Source of the DNA: an uncultured Oscillospiraceae bacterium
Lineage (GTDB): Bacteria; Bacillota; Clostridia; Oscillospirales; Oscillospiraceae
Assembly: GCA_900763995.1 (NCBI GenBank)
Contig: CAAFMK010000049.1
Span: 1 to 46,308, forward strand
DNA: 46,308 bases
Direction: 5' to 3'
The notes beneath the pieces were generated by a model. It made no database searches and was not told where the DNA came from. It saw only the letters and a program-made list of their open reading frames with translations. This document shows positions 9,028 through 19,400 of this stretch, one piece after another. Numbering within the stretch: the first letter of the stretch is position 1; every line of letters starts with the position of its first letter. A program made the translations under genes and the position numbers.

Positions 9028-9054
9028 CTATCGACATGAAGAAAGAAAAAATTA
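9028..9054 (-). promoter_or_regulatory. Sigma-28-like promoter of cheA operon
   Basis: On the minus strand TAAT (9054-9051) and GTCGATAG (9035-9028) are separated by exactly 15 bases, close to the TAAA-N15-GCCGATAA consensus (3/4 and 6/8 matches). A start point a few bases downstream would leave a short leader with AAAGGTGGT before the ATG at 8995, supporting that start. The 9038-9100 gap also holds the leader of the divergent gene at 9101. Confidence 0.55.
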
Positions 9055-9100
9055 AGTGGTTGAAGAAGTTTTATTGTATTTAATTGTAGAGGTGTAGAAG

Positions 9101-10543
9101 ATGGCAAATATTTTGGGGGCAACCAACCCTGTTCCAGGGTATGATAACACAGCCACCAATCGTAATATAGGGGTCACACCCAACAACGCAAATAATCCAC
9201 AGATCCAAAATGTACCAGATCCAAACCGGGTGATTGGCCCAGATGGACGCACAGAACAGCAGGATAACAGCTCCCTGGCCAACTCAGGAAAGCTCCGCTA
9301 TGATTCCAACTTTGCTACATTCATACGAAACTTAAGGGAAAACCCCGACTTGGCCCCTATTTTGACCAGACTGTTTGCAGAACAGGGGGGTATTGTGGTA
9401 CAATCAGGTATGAGTGAGGGCATTGCAGAGGAGATGGACCATGTGCTGGGGATGATGCACATGGATCAGACGCAGCTGCTGGAGTTTCTCACCGACCAGT
9501 TTAAGGCGGGGAGCCGATTTGGCGGGGCCCTGTTCGCGCTGCTGCGCAATGCCTATGCCCGTGCCGCCTCAGAGGGAGTCCGTGGGGATATTTTAAGATT
9601 TTTGCAGATCTATATGGACTACTCCTCCACACAGCACATTGAGGGGAACATCCTGCGCAATATGAATGGGATGGCAGATTCCATACCAGCCAGCTGGGCG
9701 GAGAAGCTGCGCGAGCTGATCGCACAGCTGGAAAATGGCATGGCCGCAGGGGATCGCCAGGGGAATCTGAAGCTCCTTCAGCGCCAGGTATTTCCCTACA
9801 TGGCCAGCTATGTGGAGCGCACCCACGATATGGGCACATCCCGTGGGCTGCTGACCATGCTTGCACTGGATGTGGCGCGGTATGAAAATGGCTCATTGGA
9901 GAACCTGCTCCAGGGATTTCGCCAGCTGAGTGGATACGGTACCCTGCGTACACAGCTGGAGGGTATTGATGATGAATCCCTGTTAAAACTCCTCAGCAGC
10001 AACCAGCTTTCCAGCGCCTCCAGGGCCGGTCAGTTTTTTGATCACCTGGCCTCCGCCGCTGCCAAAGCCATGCGTGGTGAGGGCAATGCGGAGATGCAGG
10101 AGGTATTTCGCCAGCTGGTCAGCGCCATGCTGATCAATGAGAGTGTCTATATGCCCATCAACCACTATCTGCTGCCTTTGGAGTGGGATGGGCGGATGCT
10201 GTTTTCAGAGATGTGGGTCGATCCAGATGCCCAGGAAAAAGCGTCTAAAAAGGGCGGATCCAAAAACACTATGAAATTCCTGTTCAAAATTGATGTGCAG
10301 TCAGTGGGGCTATTTGATGTGGTGCTCACCCACTGCGATCAGGAGGTGGAGATCATGGTGGCCTGCCCGGCCCAGGTGACCCCCTTTGCCAAGGAAATCG
10401 AGCGGACAATCTCAACAATTTTAACCAATAATGGATTATCCTCCACAGGGATCACAGTTCGGAAAATGGAGCGTCCCCTTACCCTGACAGAGGTATTCCC
10501 CAAAATATTTGAAGGGAAGAACAGCATCAATGTCAAAATCTGA
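9101..10543 (+). CDS. FliK-like flagellar hook-length control domain protein (YlqG-type)
   Basis: A 480-residue protein without signal peptide. The N-terminus (1-70) is N/P/Q-rich and probably disordered. The middle (80-360) is helical, built around segments such as LAPILTRLFAEQGGIV and VFRQLVSAMLINESVYMPINHYLLP. The last about 110 residues (TMKFLFKIDVQSVGLFDVVL, then VEIMVACP) have the beta pattern of the FliK C-terminal (Flg_hook) domain. It overlaps an FlhB-like gene, a pairing recalled from ylqG-ylqH of Bacillus. Hook-length control or export switching is therefore plausible but inferred; a canonical fliK could exist elsewhere. GAGGTG lies 7 bases before the ATG. It is divergent from cheA. 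Confidence 0.6.
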   Translation: MANILGATNPVPGYDNTATNRNIGVTPNNANNPQIQNVPDPNRVIGPDGRTEQQDNSSLANSGKLRYDSNFATFIRNLRENPDLAPILTRLFAEQGGIVVQSGMSEGIAEEMDHVLGMMHMDQTQLLEFLTDQFKAGSRFGGALFALLRNAYARAASEGVRGDILRFLQIYMDYSSTQHIEGNILRNMNGMADSIPASWAEKLRELIAQLENGMAAGDRQGNLKLLQRQVFPYMASYVERTHDMGTSRGLLTMLALDVARYENGSLENLLQGFRQLSGYGTLRTQLEGIDDESLLKLLSSNQLSSASRAGQFFDHLASAAAKAMRGEGNAEMQEVFRQLVSAMLINESVYMPINHYLLPLEWDGRMLFSEMWVDPDAQEKASKKGGSKNTMKFLFKIDVQSVGLFDVVLTHCDQEVEIMVACPAQVTPFAKEIERTISTILTNNGLSSTGITVRKMERPLTLTEVFPKIFEGKNSINVKI

Positions 10544-10892
10544 GCTTGGAAGAGGCAGACGCCAAAAGGCTGCTGCTCTGAAATATGGACAGGGGGATAT
10601 GGCACCCATGGTGGTGGCCTCTGGAATGGGATACATGGCGGAAAAGATCGTAGAGGTCGCCGCAGACAGTGGTGTACCCATCTATGAGGACAACTCCCTG
10701 GCCACAGCACTCACCCAGCTGCAGCTGGGACAGGAGGTACCCGAGGAACTCTACAAGGCCATTGTAGAGATCTACATCTATTTTTTGAAATTCAGTCCAG
10801 AGGCTGCTGACCAATCAAGTCAAACAGGCCAAGTGGCGCAACAGGAACAGGCTGAACAGGGTGAAGGAGGAATGGAAGTAAATGGGGACTGA
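10530..10892 (+). CDS. FlhB C-terminal-domain protein (FlhX/YlqH-type)
   Basis: A 120-residue soluble protein matching the part of flagellar export protein FlhB that follows its autocleavage site: AAALKYGQGDMAPMVVASG, then MAEKIVEVAADSGVPIYEDN and LATALTQLQLGQEVPEELYKAIVEIYIYF. The four transmembrane helices of FlhB are absent, and the NPTH cleavage motif that should precede ALKY is missing, so it starts as if already cleaved. A Q/E-rich tail of about 30 residues follows. FlhX proteins can partly replace the FlhB C-terminal domain in export switching (family knowledge). A TTG start at 10509 is possible; the ATG at 10530, overlapping the preceding stop, suits the family better. Confidence 0.8.
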   Translation: MSKSELGRGRRQKAAALKYGQGDMAPMVVASGMGYMAEKIVEVAADSGVPIYEDNSLATALTQLQLGQEVPEELYKAIVEIYIYFLKFSPEAADQSSQTGQVAQQEQAEQGEGGMEVNGD

Positions 10893-11475
10893 CAATCTTC
10901 GTAACTGGTATTTACTGCTGGACAGTGCTGGTATGCCTCTGGCACGAGGGCAGCTGATCAGCCCGCCAGACGCCCCAAATCCTCAGATCCAAGTGTCTGA
11001 GGATAAAATCGCCGCAGTGCTCGACCATGAGGATCTTCAGCTGGTCAGCATGGATGAGAGTGCCCCCAACCTGCTGGGGCGTATCATCTGGTACCGCAAG
11101 AATGTCATTGTCCTGGAAAAGCTGAAGGTCCTGGGGGTGGAGATCCGCCAAAATCTGCGTATGCCTGTGCAGTTTGACAGCTACATCTATCCCCTGACCG
11201 GGAGCTGGAAGGGGAGAAGGGCTGTCATTTCCAGGGATCTCAGCTGTAGAGGGGTCGCATTCTTTTCCCAGCAGCTGCTAGAGGATGGAGAGCAGCTGGA
11301 AATTGTGATCCCAATCACATCTGAGCCCCTGATTACAAAGTGTGAGGTGCTTCGACAAAGGCCATCGGGCAGAGATGCACCCTTGTACGCAGCCAAGTTT
11401 GTGGATCTGTGTGATGATGAAGAAAAAATGCTCAGGGAGGCTGTGTTTAATGTTCAACTCAGCACACGAGCATGA
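10882..11475 (+). CDS. PilZ domain c-di-GMP-binding protein
   Basis: A 197-residue cytoplasmic protein. An N-terminal beta-rich part (1-85, starting NLRNWYLLLDSAGMPLARGQ) resembles the YcgR-N type fold. The PilZ domain has both ligand motifs: RxxxR (Arg89-Arg93, RQNLR) and DxSxxG (Asp119-Gly124, DLSCRG), followed by the expected strand with QLEIVIPI. It should therefore be able to bind cyclic di-GMP. The gene overlaps flhX by 11 bases and ends 26 bases before the first S-layer gene, so it may act on flagellar motion (like YcgR) or be co-expressed with surface genes. No output domain beyond these two is present. Confidence 0.8.
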   Translation: MGTDNLRNWYLLLDSAGMPLARGQLISPPDAPNPQIQVSEDKIAAVLDHEDLQLVSMDESAPNLLGRIIWYRKNVIVLEKLKVLGVEIRQNLRMPVQFDSYIYPLTGSWKGRRAVISRDLSCRGVAFFSQQLLEDGEQLEIVIPITSEPLITKCEVLRQRPSGRDAPLYAAKFVDLCDDEEKMLREAVFNVQLSTRA

Positions 11476-11501
11476 TAAATGGACTAGGGAGGACAACATT
11501 T

Positions 11502-14500
11502 ATGAAGCTACATAAGAGCGGAAAAATACAAAAGCTCTACCAGCGCACGATGGCCATGGTCCTGTCTGTGGCCATGGTGCTGAGTCTGGTTGTGGTCGCC
11601 ACACCAACAGCCCAGGCAGCGAGCTGGATGACAGGGTATTTGGACAAGCTGGTTTCCTGGGGCGTTATGCGCGGTGATATTTCAGGAAATCTGAACGAGA
11701 ACAAGACCATTACCCGTGCAGAGTTTGTCACCATGCTCAACCGGGCCTATGGATACGAGGGAATGGGTGAAAATCCATTCAAGGATGTGCCAAGTACAGC
11801 ATGGTTTGCAGATGACATCAACATTGCATACAATACCGGCTATTTTGCAGGTACATCAAAGACCACAGCCTCTCCCGACCGGGGGCTTTCCCGTGAGGAG
11901 GCCGCTATTTTGCTGGCGAAGAACATGATGCTCCAGAGTGGTCAGGGTGAGGTGCTGAACTTCACTGACGGCCGCCAGATCAGTGACTGGAGCCGTGGCA
12001 TGGTGAAGTCAGCTTCCAATGCCGGTGTCATCAGTGGTTACCCAGACGGCTCCTTCCGTCCCCAGAACAAGATCACCAGAGGCGAAGTGGCCGTTATGCT
12101 GGTCAATGCCATTGGTACCCCCATTCAAAAGCCCGGGGACTACACCATGGGCAGTGTATATGGCAATGTAACCATCACCAGCTCTGGCGTTACCCTGCGC
12201 AACACCATCATTGCTGGGGACCTCTACCTGACAGGTGGTGTGGGTCTAGGCAATGTGTTGCTGGAAAATGTGACCGTTCTGGGCAAGATCATCACCAGTG
12301 GCGCTGGTGAGAGTAATGAGGGTGACAGCAGTATTATTCTGCGCAATGTCACCGCCAAGGAGATGCTGGTGGACAGCCTCAATGACCAGTTTGTGACCAT
12401 TCGGACTGAGGGCGACACCAAAATTGATAAAACAAAGGTACATACTTCCGCCTATCTGGAGGATGTGACCGCCGCCGATCTGGGACTGATGTATATTGAA
12501 CTGGATGGCGAGCCAAATATCACTTTGCAGCTGGCTGGCAACATCAAGAAAGTCATGAACGTCACACTTGACTCCAGACTGACACTGGCCCAGGGCACCG
12601 CAAAGGAGATCACCATGGACGAAAGGGCCACCAACTCTGTGCTGACCATCGAGGGCGGCGCATCTGTGAAGAATCTCAATCTGGATGTGGCCAGCACTGT
12701 CAACGGTAAGGGAGATATTGACCACCTGAATGTCAATGCCCCCGGCAGCAAGGTGGCGATGCTTCCAGACACCATCACCATTCGCCCCGGCATTTCTGCG
12801 GATATTGCCGGCGAGAGCATGGACTCCGCCGCCGCCGCTGAGTCATCCGCAGACCCCAAGCTTCTGGCCGGATACCCAGCTGCCCAGAAGGTGGCCCCCA
12901 CCAGTGCCGAAGCGGTGTTCAGCACAAACAAAAAGGGCACTGTCCACTGGGCCATTACCGCATTGAGTGATGGCTCTGTCAGTGAGAAGGATCTGATCAC
13001 ACCTCCCGCCTACAACAAAAAGATCCTAAAAAATGGCACAGTAGAGATGGCTTCCTCCAAGAAGGAGACTGCAGTTAAGATCCCCGGTCTGACCTCAGAC
13101 GGCTCCTATTATCTGTCCGCCGTTTTGGTAGATGCCAGGGGCAAGCACAGCCCTGTGAAGGTCACTGCGTTCACAACTCCCGATGACAGCACACCTAAAT
13201 TTGCAAATGGCTACCCCTATATGTCCAAGATCACCAACACCTCTGGCCAGGTGGCTGTGATGCCCAGCAAGAGCTGCCAGCTGTTCTGGGCCGTTATGCC
13301 CAAGGGCAGCACCGCCCCCACAGTGAAGGACTTCAAGGCCGGCGCAGTGAGCGGCAATCTGGGCTATGGCAACATGGATGTGAAAAAGAACATCGTCAGT
13401 GTCTTTACTGCCAACAGCCAGACACTGAAGGAGCTGGAGACCTATGATCTCTATCTGGTTTTGGTGGATGCAGATGGAGGCAAGGATTCTGGCGTGAAAA
13501 AGCTGAGCTTTACCACCGTAGACCGCACACCCCCCATCTTTTTGACTGAGCCCACTGTAAACTCCATCAAGGAGACATCTGTGGGACTGATCTCCTCCCT
13601 GAATGAGAATGGTACGATCTTCTGGGTCGTGGTCAAGCAGGGCGAGGAGTACCCCAAGCCCATGTCCGGTCAGACCACCAAGCCCACACTGGACAGCGAC
13701 ACCGCAAAGCTGCAGGTGGCCAACGGTATGAACGCCCTGAAGTCAGGCAAGGTGCCAGCCACAGCCAGCAAGGATGCCACCATCACAGTGAGCGGACTGG
13801 AGGGACAGGTGGCCTATGACCTGTACTATCTGGCACAGGACAAAGCGGGCAACTACTCCGACACAGTGAAGATGATCACCATCCACACACTGGACTCCAA
13901 GCCCCCTGAAATTACCCAGGAGTTCACCAAAACCAGCGATGCCGAAGGAAAAGAGCCCATGCCTGACACCGATATTAAAATCGTATTCAGCGAAGGTGTG
14001 CAGGACGAGGGGGGCGAGATCTTTGTAGAGCTGTATAACACCTCTCGAGATACCACAAAGCCACAGTCGGATCGGGATGCGGCCAAGCTGCGTCTGGAGC
14101 AGCTGCTTCGACAGGACTTCAAGCTGTATGATGCCAGTACATTCCCCCATACTCAGATTGGAGGTAAATCTCCCACCAACCCATCTGCGGCATGGATCGA
14201 CTACAGCAATGTGGAAATCAAAATGGAGGATGGCAAGACAGTATTCCGCTTTAAGAACGGAACAAACCTCCATTTGACCAGCGGCGGTACCTACTATTTT
14301 GAAATTTTCAATATTGCAGATACCTCCAACAATAAAAATATGATCAAGCCCAACCCCCAGAAGCTGCCAGAGTTCACCACCGTGTTTGCCAAGGTGAATC
14401 TTCAGAATCAGGGTATCAGCGTAGCCCCACAAAAGACTGGCCAGCCTGTCCGTGTGGATATGAGCTTCCAGATGCACCCAATGTCCACTGGCAGTGTAGA

Positions 14501-16463
14501 CTCCTCTGTCTACTATGATGTATTCCTGTGGTCCAATAGCATTATCAAGTTTGATCTGTATGCCCGTACTGTAGACAAAGATGGACAGACACACACCACA
14601 GAGGATGCCATGTTGAAGCAGGCAAAAGAAGCACCTGACAGCAATGGCTGGGTCTATCTGGGCAATGTGAGCTTGACCCCAGACACAGATGGCAAGGAGT
14701 CAGTGGGTGAGAGCGCACTGAGAACCATTAATCCGAAGGGGGCATTCCCTCAGCTTAACAGCATGAATGAGGGGTGGACTTATGAGTATGCCATCTCCCT
14801 GACTCAGGTTGGCAAGCTGACCAATCCTGATACCTGGAGTGACCGTGTGACCATTGGCGTGACTGTGCCCGCCGGCCCAGAGAACAGCCTGAGCAACCTG
14901 TCTACCCTGATCAACCAGAAAACATGGAATGAGTATCTCAATATAGGTCTGGGCAAGGGCGGCGTAAAATCCATCGGTGACCCTAGTAAGTTTGAAATTT
15001 TCAAGCAGTTCACGGATACGCAGGTGCCCAAGTTTGCATCTACCTATCCCACCTTTGAGCCCGGTGATGCCTTTGTGACCATGCACCTGCAGCTGGACCG
15101 CCCTGGTACCATCTACTATGTTCTGGCCCCCATGCAGGGCAAGGATGGCAGGTACAGCCCCAGTCTGGAGACGAGAGACGACGCTAACCAGGAGGTCAAA
15201 CCCAAGCCTGAATCAAATGGCCTTCCTGCTATGCCTCCCACAAGTGGTGGGCCTGATGTAGTTTATCCCAATCTGTCCACCCCAGTGAATCTGGACATCT
15301 ATCAGCCCAGCTTCTCCACAGACCGGATCAAGTTTGGAACACAGGCCCTACAGACAGGCATTGCTGATGTACGAGTAGAGGGGTTGGAGGCCGAGACCAT
15401 CTACTACGCCTACTTTGTGTTGAAGGGCAATTCCCAGAACCTGTCTGAGGTGTATTGTCTCCAGTTCACTACCACAAATGTGAAAACGCCAGAGGTTATC
15501 TTGGATGAGAACAGCCCCAAGGTCAATGTGACCACCACAACTCCGGCAGATTTGAACTGGATCTTGTACGCCTATGACCAGCAGTTCCCCATGCTGAAGA
15601 AAGAATTTAGCACCTATTTGAAGGATCCATCTGATCAGACTTGGCAGAAGTATTTCCCCAATCTTGCTGCAACACAACCCACTGTGTTGGATGCTCTGCT
15701 GACCAGCATCACAGGCAGTGACCGGTCCGTGTTCGATGAATATGCGAATGAGACGGCCTATAAAGAGGTGCTTGGTCGTATCAAGGGTGAGATCACTGGT
15801 GGTGTAGAGTATGCTGGCCGTGGAGAGCTTGGCTTGAAAGAAAATACGCCTGTTCCGGTGGATTGTACCAAGTATATGACACCAGAGACCCAATACTACT
15901 TCCTGGCGGCAGCCCGGAACACCCAGGGCTCCATCTATGGTTTTAAGGCCGTGGAAAATGTCCATATGCCAGACAAGAAGGCACCTGAGTACAAATCCGT
16001 ACAGACGGTGATACAGCTCTTTGCAGCAGAACCCAAGCCGGATGGAAGTCTGAACTATAATGTTCCTATGCTGACTTGGGAAAAGAATCCCCGTCTGTAC
16101 GCCTTTAAGGGCAGTATGCTGATCGAATTTGATGAGCCAGTCTATCAATTGGTAGTAAAAGCAGGGAATAAGAAGGAACTAGTGCCCCTAAATACAGGCA
16201 ATATTGTGGACTTACTGGGTACTTCAGGCGAGCCTCTGAAGTTGAAAGCAACACAGGTAGGCACAACGATTACCCTGCAATTTGAGGGTGCTATACATGG
16301 TACATCTATTTTCTTCTTTAATGAAGGAACCATCAGTGATGTATACAGCAATGCAACTGAACAAAAGTTGAAGTTGACTTTTAATGCCAACCGGACATCA
16401 AAAGATGATCCAAATGCAGTGTTGCCTATGCCCGCACCCGGATGGGAAGCCAGCTGGGGTTAA
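11502..16463 (+). CDS. Large S-layer protein with N-terminal SLH domains
   Basis: A 1653-residue secreted protein. A signal peptide covers residues 1-39 (basic start, hydrophobic MAMVLSVAMVLSLVVV, cleavage after AQA). Three SLH domains follow at about 41-205 (TRAEFVTMLNRAYGY; SREEAAILLAKN; TRGEVAVMLVNAIG), which bind pyruvylated wall polymer. Next is a region of short hydrophobic repeats (about 215-430, LRNTIIAGDLYLTGGVGLGN) that looks like a beta-solenoid. Several fibronectin-III/Ig-like modules make up the rest, many with the phrase YDLYLVLVDADG or near variants before TFTT-type strand ends. It ends without an LPXTG motif. ATG at 11502 is preceded by GGGAGG; the GTG/ATG readings upstream overlap the pilZ end and lack a site. 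Probably a major surface protein. Confidence 0.9.
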   Translation: MKLHKSGKIQKLYQRTMAMVLSVAMVLSLVVVATPTAQAASWMTGYLDKLVSWGVMRGDISGNLNENKTITRAEFVTMLNRAYGYEGMGENPFKDVPSTAWFADDINIAYNTGYFAGTSKTTASPDRGLSREEAAILLAKNMMLQSGQGEVLNFTDGRQISDWSRGMVKSASNAGVISGYPDGSFRPQNKITRGEVAVMLVNAIGTPIQKPGDYTMGSVYGNVTITSSGVTLRNTIIAGDLYLTGGVGLGNVLLENVTVLGKIITSGAGESNEGDSSIILRNVTAKEMLVDSLNDQFVTIRTEGDTKIDKTKVHTSAYLEDVTAADLGLMYIELDGEPNITLQLAGNIKKVMNVTLDSRLTLAQGTAKEITMDERATNSVLTIEGGASVKNLNLDVASTVNGKGDIDHLNVNAPGSKVAMLPDTITIRPGISADIAGESMDSAAAAESSADPKLLAGYPAAQKVAPTSAEAVFSTNKKGTVHWAITALSDGSVSEKDLITPPAYNKKILKNGTVEMASSKKETAVKIPGLTSDGSYYLSAVLVDARGKHSPVKVTAFTTPDDSTPKFANGYPYMSKITNTSGQVAVMPSKSCQLFWAVMPKGSTAPTVKDFKAGAVSGNLGYGNMDVKKNIVSVFTANSQTLKELETYDLYLVLVDADGGKDSGVKKLSFTTVDRTPPIFLTEPTVNSIKETSVGLISSLNENGTIFWVVVKQGEEYPKPMSGQTTKPTLDSDTAKLQVANGMNALKSGKVPATASKDATITVSGLEGQVAYDLYYLAQDKAGNYSDTVKMITIHTLDSKPPEITQEFTKTSDAEGKEPMPDTDIKIVFSEGVQDEGGEIFVELYNTSRDTTKPQSDRDAAKLRLEQLLRQDFKLYDASTFPHTQIGGKSPTNPSAAWIDYSNVEIKMEDGKTVFRFKNGTNLHLTSGGTYYFEIFNIADTSNNKNMIKPNPQKLPEFTTVFAKVNLQNQGISVAPQKTGQPVRVDMSFQMHPMSTGSVDSSVYYDVFLWSNSIIKFDLYARTVDKDGQTHTTEDAMLKQAKEAPDSNGWVYLGNVSLTPDTDGKESVGESALRTINPKGAFPQLNSMNEGWTYEYAISLTQVGKLTNPDTWSDRVTIGVTVPAGPENSLSNLSTLINQKTWNEYLNIGLGKGGVKSIGDPSKFEIFKQFTDTQVPKFASTYPTFEPGDAFVTMHLQLDRPGTIYYVLAPMQGKDGRYSPSLETRDDANQEVKPKPESNGLPAMPPTSGGPDVVYPNLSTPVNLDIYQPSFSTDRIKFGTQALQTGIADVRVEGLEAETIYYAYFVLKGNSQNLSEVYCLQFTTTNVKTPEVILDENSPKVNVTTTTPADLNWILYAYDQQFPMLKKEFSTYLKDPSDQTWQKYFPNLAATQPTVLDALLTSITGSDRSVFDEYANETAYKEVLGRIKGEITGGVEYAGRGELGLKENTPVPVDCTKYMTPETQYYFLAAARNTQGSIYGFKAVENVHMPDKKAPEYKSVQTVIQLFAAEPKPDGSLNYNVPMLTWEKNPRLYAFKGSMLIEFDEPVYQLVVKAGNKKELVPLNTGNIVDLLGTSGEPLKLKATQVGTTITLQFEGAIHGTSIFFFNEGTISDVYSNATEQKLKLTFNANRTSKDDPNAVLPMPAPGWEASWG

Positions 16464-16499
16464 TCCCAACAGCGCAGGAGAAGTGAAAAGGAGAACCCG

Positions 16500-19400
16500 A
16501 TGAAAAAGGAATTGATACATCGCATCGGTTCGTTTCTGCTGGCAGCGGCCGTGGCAGCCTCTTTGGCTGCCCCGGCTGGGGCCGCAGATGTGCCGATGCT
16601 GGAGCAGACGACCGCGACAGAGGACAGGTCAGGTGACCCAGACCCAAGGATAGAATTGACTGATTTTGAGCTGGCTGTACCAGATAAGCTGGTATTGACC
16701 CATGGAACCAATGGAGAACTCAATGCAACGGTTAAGGCAGTACCAGATGGAGCGACCTTAGAAGATAGTAAGATCAAGTGGGAGTGGATCAGCACCCAGC
16801 CCACCACGGTACTGGTGGATGATGCCCACAGTAAGGGGTCCTCTGCACTTCTAATCCCCCAGCAGCTGGGGATCACACAGGTCACCGCAGTGGCCAAGCT
16901 GGAGATCAGTGGGAAAACAGTGGAAAAGAGGGCTGTGTGTGAGGTGACCGTACAGCCCACCGCAGCTACCAATGTTGTCATCGTGCCAAGCAATGTGACC
17001 CTTGATCCACAAAAAAGCCAGATCCTGACCGCCAGTGTGGAGCCGTCTACAGCAGACCCCACCAATGTGACATGGGAAGTGGATGAGCAGGGCAAGGATG
17101 TTGTGCAGCTTTCTGCCACCTCCGGCCCATCTGTCACAGTGACAGGGCTTAAGCCAGGCAAGGTGGCCATCACCGCCTCTTCAGGCGGGAGCGCCAAGGG
17201 TGTTTGCGAGGTGGATGTGCGAGGAGTGCTCCTTTCAGAGAGCACTATGACCATCCCAGTGGGTACCAGCAAGACATTGGGGGCCACCCCCCACGGCGGA
17301 ATTGGTACACTGGTGGAGTGGTCCAGCGGAAATGACAGCGTGGCCTTTGTCTCTGCAAATGGAGAGATCACTGCACAGTCTGTGGGTAAGACCCGAATCA
17401 CCGCCACTGTAGGTGGATACTCCGCAAGTTGTGAGGTCTCAGTGAGTGAGAATACCGCCAATACAGTGACAGGCAGTGTAGACGCAGGGCAGTCGTTTAA
17501 ATTGTCCAAGGTTGCCTCTGAGCTGAATGGCTGCAGTCAGAGTGTACTGGGGGAGTCCCTCAAGTATGTGACCAATTTGATGGTTCCCACCGATGAGGGT
17601 ATCCTCTACTATGGGTATGTCTCTCCAGACGACACTGGGTATGGAATTGGCAATGCGGAGCGCTACTATTACAGCAGCGCACCCACCGGGGCACGCTCCC
17701 TGTCTGATGTGACCTTTGTGCCAGCCCCTGACCACCAGGGCCCAGTCTCCATCCACTACACCGGATTTGGAAGTGGAAACAAATCCTTTACCGGTACCAT
17801 CAAGCTGGATGTGAAGGGGACTGCTGATGTGACCTACACCACATCCCCAAAGACCCCCGTGCAGTTCCAGGCCAATGACTTTTCCAGAGTGTGCAGGGCA
17901 CGCACTGGGCGGGATTTGAGTTATGTGACCTTTGAGCTGCCCTCTACGGATCGTGGTACCTTGTACTACAATTACTCTGGACAGGATCAGTATGCGGAAA
18001 AGGTGGATGGTACCACCAAGTATGGGCGCTCCGCCAGCCCCTATCTGGACAATGTTTCCTTTGTGCCACACCCTGATTATACCGGAACACTGTACATCCG
18101 ATACCGCTGTGTGGATGTGGGCGGCGGCTCCTTCAGCGGCCAGATCACCCTGATCGTATCCGGCAAGGATGGAACAGGAAGCGGAGAGATCAACTATACA
18201 GTCAGATCTGGGGGAGAGATCTCCTTTCGCTCAGATGATTTTAATCAGCTCTCCAGAAAGCTGAACCGGGCCACCCTCAGCTATGTGCGCTTTGAGCTGC
18301 CAGACAGCAGCAAGGGCACCCTCTACTACAACTACCGCTCAGGCAGTTCTAGCGAGAAGGTCTCTGACTATACACGCTACTACTACAACAACAGCCCCTA
18401 TATCTCCAACATCACCTTTGTGCCCAACAGCGGATACGCAGGGACAGTGGACATCAAATTTGTGGGGTACGATGTAGATGGCGGACGGTTTGACGGCCGT
18501 GTCTCCATCCGCACTGCTGATGGAGGCCACAAGGGGACTGTGCGCTACTCCGTGCGGGCTGGGCGAAGTGTTACCTTCTCTGCGGCAGATTTTAATGAGG
18601 CGTGTCAGGACATTAACCGGGAAAGCCTGGACTATGTGCGCTTTGAGCTGCCACCCAGCAGCAAGGGCACCCTCTATTACAACTACCGCAGTGGAAACTA
18701 CAATAACAAGGTGTCTGAATCCGGAAAATACTACCGCAGCGGCAGCCCCTCTGTGTCCGATGTGACTTTTGTACCAGATCGAGGATACCGCGGGCTTGTG
18801 ACCATCTACTTCACTGGGTATGACACCGCAGGACGCTCCTTTGGCGGGATCGTGGAAGTGGATGTGGATGGTAGTACCGTCAATCCAGAGATCAAATACT
18901 CTGTGTCAAATGGCGGTGTAGTCACCTTCAATTCCGCAGACTTTGACCGTGTCAGCCAGGATCTCACAGACCGCACATTGAACTATGTGCGTTTTGAGCT
19001 GCCAAACTCCAACCGGGGAGAGCTCTACTACGACTACAACACCAGCAACGGCACCTACAACAGTAAGGTGAACAGCTCTCGCAACTACTCCCGCAGCGGC
19101 GGAAGCTGGTCGCTGGATCGGGTGGCCTTTGTGGCAGACCAGACCTATACTGGGCTGGTAACCATCCCCTACACCGGCTGGAACACCAGAGGGGAGAAGT
19201 TTACCGGCACAGTGGATATCCAGGTGAGCAGACCAACTGCCAATACCATTCGGTACATGGGCAGTTCCAACCCCATTCGCTTGCAGGTGTCTGATCTGCG
19301 TTTGGCCTGTAACTCCCTGCTGGGCCGGGAGCTGTCCTATATTCAGTTTGATTCCCTGCCCACACAGCAGCAGGGCCGCTTGTACCTGAGCTATGTCTCC

